In this document: positions 1-5,869 of the stretch, piece by piece
How the letters are laid out: each line of letters starts with the position of its first letter
How positions within the stretch are numbered: the first letter of the stretch is position 1
Assembly (NCBI GenBank): GCA_014380825.1
Contig: JACMJD010000693.1
Coordinates: forward strand, 1-7,312
Direction: 5' to 3'
Origin: Phycisphaerae bacterium
GTDB taxonomy: Bacteria > Planctomycetota > Phycisphaerae > Tepidisphaerales > Tepidisphaeraceae
DNA length: 7,312 nt
Notes under the pieces: generated by a model
Database searches by the model: none
Told to the model about the DNA's origin: nothing
The model's input: the letters and a program-made list of their open reading frames with translations, nothing else
Made by a program: the position numbers and the translations under genes

Positions 1-1505
1 CCATGTTTCTCTCCGCCGGAAAATTTCATCAGCACGAAATACAGCGCGAACGCGATGCCGAATGAGACGAACCAATTGTAATCGTAGAGACGATGCAACG
101 GTTGGAGAATCGACACCTTGCCACCGGTTGCGACCGCAATGAAACCAGGAATGCACGGCAAGATCGCGATGACTAACGCGATGACGGCCGCGAGGTTGAA
201 GCCGCCCGTGTAACGGTATCGGCCGCGCGGATCGTAGAGCGCGGGCAAGTCGAGTTGCCGGCGACGCAGCAGCCAGTAGTCGCAGATCAGGATTCCGCCG
301 ATCGCGCCGAGCAGATTCGAGTATCCGCCGAGCCAGATGAAGATGTAGTTGCCGCTGGTCTCGAGGATTTTCCAGGGCATCATAAAAATGCCGAGGAACG
401 CGGTGATCAATCCACCGGCGCGAAAACCGAGCACGCGCGGCGCGAGGTTGGCGAAATCGTTCGCCGGGCTGACGACGTTGGCGGCGATGTTGGTCGCGAG
501 CGTCGCCAGGATCAGCGCGAGCATGGCGAACACGACGGTGAGCGGGTTCTTGAATGTCCGCAGCAACACGACCGGATCCCAGATTTCGTGCCCGAAGATG
601 ATCACGGTGCTGCTCGTGACGGCCACGCCGATGAACGAGTAAAGCGCCATCGTCAGCGGCAACCCGAGCGATTGGCCAACGATCTGGTCGCGCTGGCCGC
701 GCGCGTAGCGGGAGAAGTCGGGGATGTTCAACGACAGCGTCGCCCAGAACGCGATGTTGCCGGTCAGAGCTGGCCAAAAGACTTTCCAGAATTGTCCAGC
801 CTTCGCCTGACCCGGATCGAACGCCGACGGTTGCGAAAGCATCGGCCCGAAGCCACCGGCCGCGCGATATGCCCAGCCGAGGAGAATCAAGCCAAGCACG
901 ATCAGCAGCGGCGCTTTGATATTGAGCAACATCCGGATCGAGTTGATGCCCGCGATGATCACCGCGACGTTGATCACCCAGAAGATCAGGAAGCAGACGA
1001 ACTGCGCTGCCGTTACACCACTGAAGTCCCGTGGCGGTGCGAGTGATGGAAACATGACCACCGCAATTGCGAAAACCGCAGCGCCGCCGAGCCAGGTTTG
1101 GATGCCGAACCATCCGCACGCGACCAGTGCGCGGAGCAACGCCGGGATGTTGGCGCCGATCGTTCCGAAGCTCGCACGACAGTAAACGGGAAACGGAATG
1201 CCATATCGCGTGCCCGCGTGCGCGTTAAGAATCATCGGGATGAGGACGATCAGGTTGCCAAGAAAGATCGTGACGACTGCTTGTTTCCACGCCATGCCCA
1301 GGTCGATGAGACCGGAAGCGAGCATGTAAGTCGGGATACACGCGCTCATCGAGATCCAGAGCGCGGCGATGGACCAGACCGACCACGTGCGCTGCGCGAT
1401 GCTCGTGGGAGCGAGGTCTTCGTTGTAAAGAGGTGAATTGGAAACGTCGTCGTGCAGTTCGACGAAGTCACGTTGCTCGGATCGTTCGATCGTTGATCTG
1501 GTCAT
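1..1505 (-). CDS. NCS1 family nucleobase/hydantoin:cation symporter (3' end cut by window)
   Basis: Reading the minus strand from the ATG at 1505 gives 501 codons with no stop before the window edge. NCS1 transporters are about 480-510 residues, so only the last few residues should be missing. The protein is strongly hydrophobic with about 12 membrane segments, and has an N-terminal cytoplasmic stretch with SPLYNEDLAP (24-33). The family's substrate-site residues, as known from the hydantoin transporter Mhp1, are recognisable: GWFGIQTW (131-138, the Trp and Gln of the binding site), FWATLSLNIPDFSRYARG (253-270) and ATNIAANVVSPANDFANLAP (337-356, the two substrate-contacting Asn spaced by four). 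The family imports hydantoins, uracil, cytosine, allantoin or thiamine with Na+ or H+. The next-door hydantoinase favours a pyrimidine or hydantoin substrate, but this is inferred. The gene lies 81 bp after the hydantoinase stop. Its ribosome site is weak (ACGAGA) and sits directly after a hairpin. Confidence 0.93.
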   Translation of the reverse strand, partial: MTRSTIERSEQRDFVELHDDVSNSPLYNEDLAPTSIAQRTWSVWSIAALWISMSACIPTYMLASGLIDLGMAWKQAVVTIFLGNLIVLIPMILNAHAGTRYGIPFPVYCRASFGTIGANIPALLRALVACGWFGIQTWLGGAAVFAIAVVMFPSLAPPRDFSGVTAAQFVCFLIFWVINVAVIIAGINSIRMLLNIKAPLLIVLGLILLGWAYRAAGGFGPMLSQPSAFDPGQAKAGQFWKVFWPALTGNIAFWATLSLNIPDFSRYARGQRDQIVGQSLGLPLTMALYSFIGVAVTSSTVIIFGHEIWDPVVLLRTFKNPLTVVFAMLALILATLATNIAANVVSPANDFANLAPRVLGFRAGGLITAFLGIFMMPWKILETSGNYIFIWLGGYSNLLGAIGGILICDYWLLRRRQLDLPALYDPRGRYRYTGGFNLAAVIALVIAILPCIPGFIAVATGGKVSILQPLHRLYDYNWFVSFGIAFALYFVLMKFSGGEKH

Positions 1506-1514
1506 ATTCTCGTT

Positions 1515-1578
1515 GCATGGGCGCCCCGCCCATGCATTCGCGGCTTGAGCCGCACGCGCATGGGCGAGGCGCCCATGC
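1515..1578. repeat. Triple-hairpin repeat cluster between hydantoinase and permease genes
   Basis: Three perfect stem-loops follow each other. At 1515-1535 the 9-bp arms GCATGGGCG/CGCCCATGC enclose a loop CCC. At 1540-1553 the 6-bp arms GCGGCT/AGCCGC enclose 2 nt. At 1558-1578 the same 9-bp arms as the first enclose a loop AGG. The outer two are copies of one palindrome differing only in the loop. This resembles dispersed REP-like intergenic palindromes. Because it lies within the presumed operon, it could act on the mRNA as a processing, stability or attenuation element, or could simply be an inserted repeat. There is no U-tract, so it is not a classical intrinsic terminator. Confidence 0.85.
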
Positions 1579-1586
1579 CACGCATC

Positions 1587-2969
1587 CTACAACGGCACAC
1601 ACGTTCCGCGCTTGATGAATTTGCCTTCTCCAGGTTTTCCTTTGTATTCGTTGTTCTCGATGATCACCTTCCCGCGCGACAGAACCGTCTCGGGATAACC
1701 CTTGATCTTCATCCCTTCGAACAACGAGTAATCGCAGTTCATGTGATGTGTTTTCGCGCTGATCGTGCGCTCCTTGTTCGGATCGTAGATCACGATGTCG
1801 GCATCGCTTCCGACCGCGATCGTTCCCTTCTTCGGGAACATGCCAAACATCTTCGCGCTGGCGGTGCAGCAGATGTCGACCCATTTGTTCAAGCTGAACC
1901 CGCGCTCGATTACGCCGCCGTGGTAGACCATCGAGAGGCGATCTTCGACGCCTGGTCCGCCGTTGGGGATTTTGCGGAAGTCGCCGCGGCCGAGTTCTTT
2001 TTGTCCCTTGAAATTGAACGGGCAATGGTCGGTGGAGACTTCCTGGAGATAACCCAATTTCAGGCCGCGCCACAGCGGCTCAATGTTTTCCTTCGGCGTG
2101 AGAGGCGGCGTGAACACGTACTTCGCGCCTTCGAAGTTTGGCTTGTCGTAACAGCTCTGATCGAGGAACAAATACTGCGTACACGTCTCACCAAAACTCG
2201 CGTGGCCTTCATCCCGCGAGCGGACGATTTCGTTCATCGCGGCCTCGCATGAGACGTGAACGATGAACACCGGTGCGCCGGCGACTTCACCCACGCGAAG
2301 CGCCCGCGCGACCCCATCCGCCTGCATCACTGGCGGGCGCGATTCGGCGTGGTATTTCGGATCGACCTTTCCCGCCGCCATCAGGTTGTCGATCATCTGC
2401 TGGATCGCGATCCCGTTCTCCGCGTGAACGAGCGTCATGCCGCCGGATTCACCGGCCGACTGCATCACGCGGAACATCGTCTGATCGTCGATCATGAACA
2501 CGCCGGGATACGCGAGGAAGATTTTGAACGTCGAGATGCCGCGATCGAGAACTTTCTTAAATTCCGATTTGTGCTTCGCTTCGTATTCGGTCACCGCGAG
2601 GTGATACGAATAGTCGATCGCACACTTGCCCTCGGCCTTCGCGTCCCAGTCGTCGAGTGTCTGCTCGAAAGTCTTGCCTTTGTATTGAATGGCGAAATCG
2701 ATGATCGTCGTCGTCCCACCGAACGCGGCAGCTATGGTGCCGGATTTGAAGTCATCCGAAGAAACCGTCCCGCCAAATGGCAATTCCATATGCACGTGCG
2801 GATCGATGGAGCCAGGGATGACGAGCCGATTCGAAGCGTCGATCGTGCGATCCGCCTTGACGGGAAGATTCTTGCCGATCATCGAAACAGTTTCACCGTC
2901 GATGAAGATGTCGGCGACGTAGTCGTCGCTGGCAGTGATGATGCGACCGTTTTTGATGAGAATGCTCAT
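1587..2969 (-). CDS. hydA: Dihydropyrimidinase / D-hydantoinase
   Basis: This 460-residue protein is the usual length for the family. It belongs to the amidohydrolase superfamily, which hydrolyses the ring of 5,6-dihydrouracil, dihydrothymine or hydantoins to N-carbamoyl amino acids in the cytoplasm. The binuclear metal site is complete: HVH at 58-60, the lysine that becomes carboxylated in STFKIF (Lys149), His182 in VHAENG, His238 in IVHVSCEAA and Asp314 in STDHCPF. Tyr154 in FLAYPG matches the substrate-gating tyrosine, and NGGPG (336-340) matches the substrate-contacting loop. The N-terminal MSILIKNGRIITASDD and the C-terminal GSDADIVIYDP belong to the small beta-sandwich domain. The start is supported by GAGGAGAG a few bases upstream. 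The gene begins 14 bp after the aminotransferase stop, indicating cotranscription. True substrate (dihydropyrimidine or 5-substituted hydantoin) cannot be decided from sequence; the aminotransferase neighbour favours pyrimidine degradation. Confidence 0.96.
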   Translation of the reverse strand: MSILIKNGRIITASDDYVADIFIDGETVSMIGKNLPVKADRTIDASNRLVIPGSIDPHVHMELPFGGTVSSDDFKSGTIAAAFGGTTTIIDFAIQYKGKTFEQTLDDWDAKAEGKCAIDYSYHLAVTEYEAKHKSEFKKVLDRGISTFKIFLAYPGVFMIDDQTMFRVMQSAGESGGMTLVHAENGIAIQQMIDNLMAAGKVDPKYHAESRPPVMQADGVARALRVGEVAGAPVFIVHVSCEAAMNEIVRSRDEGHASFGETCTQYLFLDQSCYDKPNFEGAKYVFTPPLTPKENIEPLWRGLKLGYLQEVSTDHCPFNFKGQKELGRGDFRKIPNGGPGVEDRLSMVYHGGVIERGFSLNKWVDICCTASAKMFGMFPKKGTIAVGSDADIVIYDPNKERTISAKTHHMNCDYSLFEGMKIKGYPETVLSRGKVIIENNEYKGKPGEGKFIKRGTCVPL

Positions 2970-2983
2970 TGCCTCTCCTCGTG

Positions 2984-4279
2984 CTACGCAGCGGCGGCAG
3001 CCGTCAATCCAGCATCCAATGCATCGCAGAGTTCATCGACCTGCGGTCTGCCGGCGTTGAGCATGAGACCCGTCCGGATCACGTTCCCATAGACGCCGCC
3101 TTTGCCGATGAGTACGCCTTTCTTTTTGGTTTCTTCGAAGACCCGGGCTGTGGCTTGCGGATTCGGTTCCTTGGTCTTGCGATCTTTGACGATCTCCAGC
3201 GCTTGCATCATCCCAAGCCCGCGCGCGTCGCCGATGAGTTGATGCTTTTCCTTCAGCGCGGCGAATTTTTCACCCAGGTACGCGCCCACGGTTTTGCAAT
3301 TCTGTTTGAGGTTCTCTTCCTCGATCACTTGAATCGTCGACATCGCCGCCGCCATGGATACGGGGTTGCCTCCGAACGTTGCGAAGGTGATGCCGGGGAA
3401 TTTGTCCGCCACCTCGGGCGTGGCGATCGTCATCGCGACGGGGGCGCCGTTGCCCATGCCTTTGGCGCTGACCATGATGTCCGGCTCGACATTCCAGTGT
3501 TGAATTCCCCACCAGTGCTCGCCGGTGCGACCCCAGGCCGTTTGCACTTCATCGGCGATGAACAGGCCGCCGTATTTCTTGGCGATCGCGGTCGCTTTTT
3601 CGAAATATCCGGGCGGCGGGACGATGAACCCGCCCGAGCCGATGATCGTCTCCGCCATGAATGCGGCGATCTCACCGGTCGTCGCGGTTTGGATCAGCTC
3701 CTCGATATCCTGCGCGCATTCCAATGCACACGCATGCGGTCCCGGTGCACCAAACGGACATCGATAGCAGTACGGTGCGTGTGCGTGATGAATCCCCGCA
3801 ACCATCGGCGGGTGCTTCTTCCAACCGTGCTGTCCGCATGCGGTCAGCTCTTGCACGCTGCGGCCGGAATAACTGTGACGAAGCACCACCAGCTCCGTTC
3901 GCCCGGTCGCGTGTCGCGCGGCCATCATCGCGGTTTCATTCGCTTCCGTGCCGCTGCTGGTGAAGAACGATTTCTTCAGATTGCCCGGCGACATGTGCGC
4001 CAGCTTCTCCGCAAGATTCGATTGCGGCTCGTTGGCATATAGCGTCGAGGTGTGGTTGATCTTCTTGACCTGATCGACGATTGCCGCGACCACTTTCGGA
4101 TTCGCATGACCGACCGAGACGGTTAAGACACCACCAAAGGCATCCAGGTACTTTTTTCCCTGATCGTCCCAGACGTAATTCCCTTCCCCGCGCACGAGTG
4201 CGATGGGTTCCTGGTAATACATCGAGATCGCTGGAAACAGGTACTGTTTGTGCTTGGCAACCGCTTGGGAAAGGCTCAT
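2984..4279 (-). CDS. Class III PLP aminotransferase, AGXT2 / beta-alanine type
   Basis: This 431-residue fold-type I, class III aminotransferase is full length. The PLP-site motifs are all present: SSGTEAN (108-114, phosphate binding), HSYSGRS (135-141), LFIADEVQTAWGRTG (239-253, with Asp243 contacting the pyridine nitrogen), SAKGMGNGAP with the Schiff-base Lys273, and TFGGNP (301-306). The N-terminal GEGNYVWDDQGKKYLDAFGG is typical of the class. It appears closest to AGXT2 (alanine-glyoxylate / 3-aminoisobutyrate-pyruvate aminotransferase) and related omega-amino acid transaminases. Beside a dihydropyrimidinase the likely role is to convert beta-alanine or 3-aminoisobutyrate into the semialdehyde; this is inferred from context. 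A cysteine cluster (C171, C174, C184, C188) sits before the PLP domain core. A good Shine-Dalgarno (GGAGGA) precedes the ATG. It is the first gene of the three-gene minus-strand group. Confidence 0.92.
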   Translation of the reverse strand: MSLSQAVAKHKQYLFPAISMYYQEPIALVRGEGNYVWDDQGKKYLDAFGGVLTVSVGHANPKVVAAIVDQVKKINHTSTLYANEPQSNLAEKLAHMSPGNLKKSFFTSSGTEANETAMMAARHATGRTELVVLRHSYSGRSVQELTACGQHGWKKHPPMVAGIHHAHAPYCYRCPFGAPGPHACALECAQDIEELIQTATTGEIAAFMAETIIGSGGFIVPPPGYFEKATAIAKKYGGLFIADEVQTAWGRTGEHWWGIQHWNVEPDIMVSAKGMGNGAPVAMTIATPEVADKFPGITFATFGGNPVSMAAAMSTIQVIEEENLKQNCKTVGAYLGEKFAALKEKHQLIGDARGLGMMQALEIVKDRKTKEPNPQATARVFEETKKKGVLIGKGGVYGNVIRTGLMLNAGRPQVDELCDALDAGLTAAAAA

Positions 4280-4316
4280 TCATCCTCCGCAAAATGCGCG
4301 TGCGCGCGCGAGCAGA

Positions 4317-4343
4317 AATGTTAAACATTCGCGTGCGCGAATG
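4317..4343. promoter_or_regulatory. Two overlapping palindromes upstream of the minus-strand operon
   Basis: A perfect 13-bp palindrome (AATGTT-A-AACATT, 4317-4329) overlaps a perfect 8-bp-arm inverted repeat (CATTCGCG-TG-CGCGAATG, 4326-4343). They sit 38-64 bp upstream of the aminotransferase start codon, where a promoter and operator would be expected. They could bind a dimeric regulator of the pyrimidine-catabolic operon, or could be another repeat-element hairpin belonging to the adjoining mobile remnant. No convincing -35/-10 pair was found here, so the regulatory reading is speculative. Confidence 0.35.
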
Positions 4344-4363
4344 CTACAGCAACTCCTGTCGCA

Positions 4364-4389
4364 GCCACGAACACAAGTTCGTGGACGCG
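4364..4389 (+). repeat. REP-like hairpin, left copy
   Basis: The stem CCACGAAC/GTTCGTGG (4365-4372 with 4377-4384) closes a 4-nt loop ACAA and is followed by ACGCG. The whole 26-nt unit matches the reverse complement of 4821-4846 at 25 of 26 positions; the only difference is in the loop. It lies immediately upstream of the transposase remnant, as REP sequences do beside REP-associated transposase genes. Confidence 0.85.
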
Positions 4390-4396
4390 GAGCGCG

Positions 4397-4815
4397 ATGG
4401 GTGCACTGACGTGCGCGATGGCAGTCTATCACTTCACGATTCTCGCATATCGCACCTGGGATCCGGATCATCCCCGCGGGTACACGAAGAAGGGTGAGGG
4501 GTATCAACCACCGGATTCCGATACTGCGGATCAGTACGATCGGAACGCGAAGCAAGATCGTGTGCTGTTCGACGATGCGGTCCAGCGTGCGATCGTCGTC
4601 TTCGCGCACGACATCTGCGAGACAGAAGGACGGAAGTTAGAAGCCGCTGGATTCGATCCGACACACACGCGAAGCGGTGGTTCACTCGACGTCACGGTGC
4701 GCCTCGACAAGTAAAAGGTCGCGCGCATTTTGATCGTCTGTTGACCGAGTATCTTCCCGATCATCTCGGGTATTTCTGGAAGCAGGGGATGTTGCTTCCG
4801 GTGATAAACGAATAG
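4397..4815 (+). pseudogene. Decayed IS200/REP-associated (Y1-type) transposase-like gene
   Basis: Two halves in different frames read as pieces of one protein. The first (ATG at 4397, or more likely 4418 giving MAVYHFTILAYRTWDPDH) runs through HPRGYTKKGEGYQPPDS to FDPTHT near 4669; this resembles the N-terminal part of IS200-like/REP-associated transposase relatives. In the original frame it then continues into SGGSLDVTVRLDK and stops at 4714. Shifting frame at about 4672 restores similar-looking protein: KRWFTRR, then GRAHFDRLLTEYLPDHLG, then FWKQGMLLPVINE and a stop at 4813-4815. That C-terminal HFD-LL-EYLP-H pattern is typical of the same group. The junction falls where the HUH motif (DPTH-x-H) should be, giving THTR, so the second His and the segment that should follow are missing. 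An internal out-of-frame deletion is the simplest explanation. Recognition is from memory of the family, not from a search. Confidence 0.65.
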
Positions 4816-4820
4816 CGCAA

Positions 4821-4846
4821 CGCGTCCACGAACTTGCGTTCGTGGC
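4821..4846 (-). repeat. REP-like hairpin, right copy (inverted)
   Basis: The stem CCACGAAC/GTTCGTGG (4826-4833 with 4838-4845) closes the loop TTGC. Read on the minus strand, the 26-nt unit matches the left copy at 4364-4389 with a single loop difference. It begins six bases after the stop of the transposase remnant. The two copies point in opposite directions and enclose the remnant, a 483-bp unit from end to end. Confidence 0.85.
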
Positions 4847-4900
4847 TACGAAACAGCGGTGCTACCGAAATCGCGCGAAAGGTGCCGATAATCACTTTCT

Positions 4901-5764
4901 ATGACTCGCGCGCCCGTTGCGTTCATGATCTTCAATCGTCCGGACGAAACCGCGCGGGTGTTCGAGCGCATCCGTCAAGCGCGTCCGCGGACGCTGCTCG
5001 TCATCGCTGACGGTCCGCGCAACGACGCCGAGCACGATCTGTGCGAGTGCACGCGATCGGTCGTTCAAAATGTGGACTGGGATTGTGACGTGCGCGTCAA
5101 TGCGAGTGCGACAAACCTCGGCTGTCGCAAGCGCGTGTCGAGCGGCATCGACTGGGTCTTCAACGAGGTGAACGAAGCAATCATCCTCGAAGATGATTGT
5201 CTCCCCGATCCGACCTTCTTCCGGTTCTGCGATGAGATGCTCGATCAATATCGCGACGATCCGCGCGTGATGCACGTCGGTGGAAGCAATTTCCAATTGG
5301 GTGTTCGTCCGACCAAGGACAGTTATTACTTCTCGGCGATCAACCAGATTTGGGGCTGGGCGACTTGGGACCGCGCGTGGCGGGGGCATTATGACGTCTC
5401 GATGAAACGCTGGCCCGAGATGCGCGACACGTCGTTCCTCCAAGATCTGATCGGGGAAGCGGTGGCAGAAAAGGTGTCGCGTGGGTTTGACGGCGTTCAC
5501 TCCGGCAAGATCGACACGTGGGACAACCAATGGACTTTTGCGATGTGGCTGGCACAAGGCCTGGCGATCCTGCCTGCGGTTAACTTGATCAGCAATATCG
5601 GCTTCGGCGCGAACGCGACACACACGAAGAAAGCCACGAGTGCGATCGCGAATCAATCGACCGAGCCGATGGAATTCCCGCTTAAGCACCCTGTGCAAGT
5701 TGCCCGGAATCGCGCCGCCGACGACCAGGCCTACCTGAATATGATCCTCAGCAAGGCGATGTAA
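4901..5764 (+). CDS. GT-A-type glycosyltransferase-like protein (GT2/GT13-like, HlpA-like annotation)
   Basis: This 287-residue soluble protein has no signal peptide or membrane segment. It starts APVAFMIFNRPDETARVFERI, a typical Rossmann-like first strand of a nucleotide-sugar transferase, with ADGPR at 36-40. The acidic motif ILEDDCLPDPTFF (95-107) matches the metal/nucleotide-sugar binding EDD or DxD site of GT-A enzymes. A tryptophan-rich stretch NQIWGWATWDRAWRG (148-162) and DTWDNQW (205-211) probably form the acceptor side. NLISNIGFGANATH (228-241) is a conserved-looking end segment. Similar proteins are annotated as glycosyltransferase family 2 or hemolytic protein HlpA-like; the sugar donor and acceptor are unknown. 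No good Shine-Dalgarno lies near the ATG at 4901. It stands alone between a mobile remnant and pdhA rather than in a polysaccharide cluster, so its pathway is unclear. Confidence 0.82.
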   Translation: MTRAPVAFMIFNRPDETARVFERIRQARPRTLLVIADGPRNDAEHDLCECTRSVVQNVDWDCDVRVNASATNLGCRKRVSSGIDWVFNEVNEAIILEDDCLPDPTFFRFCDEMLDQYRDDPRVMHVGGSNFQLGVRPTKDSYYFSAINQIWGWATWDRAWRGHYDVSMKRWPEMRDTSFLQDLIGEAVAEKVSRGFDGVHSGKIDTWDNQWTFAMWLAQGLAILPAVNLISNIGFGANATHTKKATSAIANQSTEPMEFPLKHPVQVARNRAADDQAYLNMILSKAM

Positions 5765-5791
5765 CAAGTTCCGACGCGGACGCTGCCTATC

Positions 5792-5805
5792 ATTCCTTTT
5801 GGAAT
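5792..5805. other. Small hairpin in the spacer before pdhA
   Basis: ATTCC-TTTT-GGAAT forms a 5-bp stem with a 4-nt loop, 28 bp after the glycosyltransferase stop. It is too short and lacks a following T-run to be called a terminator with confidence; it may be chance or a weak operator beside the pdhA promoter. Confidence 0.25.
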
Positions 5806-5808
5806 CGT

Positions 5809-5836
5809 TTGCAGTGGAAAGCGGAATCCCTAAACT
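5809..5836 (+). promoter_or_regulatory. Candidate sigma70-type promoter for pdhA
   Basis: TTGCAG (5809-5814) and TAAACT (5831-5836) are separated by 16 bp, giving a fair -35/-10 match within the 105-bp spacer before pdhA. Initiation would fall near 5843, leaving a short leader with GGAG at 5856-5859, ten bases before the ATG. This is a pattern match only. Confidence 0.3.
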
Positions 5837-5869
5837 CGGCTGATCGCACGTAGTTGGAGCACACACGAC

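Noticed and set aside
255..1046. A 263-codon open frame on the plus strand
   Set aside because: It is the antisense shadow of the NCS1 permease, which has clear membrane segments and substrate-site motifs; the plus-strand product is a charged low-complexity sequence with no recognisable family.
1515..1578. Intrinsic terminator after the hydantoinase gene
   Set aside because: The stems are strong but no T-rich tract follows on either strand, and the repeated palindromes fit a dispersed repeat better.
2256..3092. A 278-codon plus-strand frame, and a similar one at 2969-4042
   Set aside because: Both lie opposite the hydantoinase and aminotransferase, whose active-site residues are intact; the plus-strand frames have typical shadow composition and no motif.
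4397..4714. Intact small hypothetical protein of 105 residues
   Set aside because: The last ~14 residues lose the family-like pattern exactly where another frame picks it up, so a frame-shifted pseudogene explains the sequence better than a genuine short gene.
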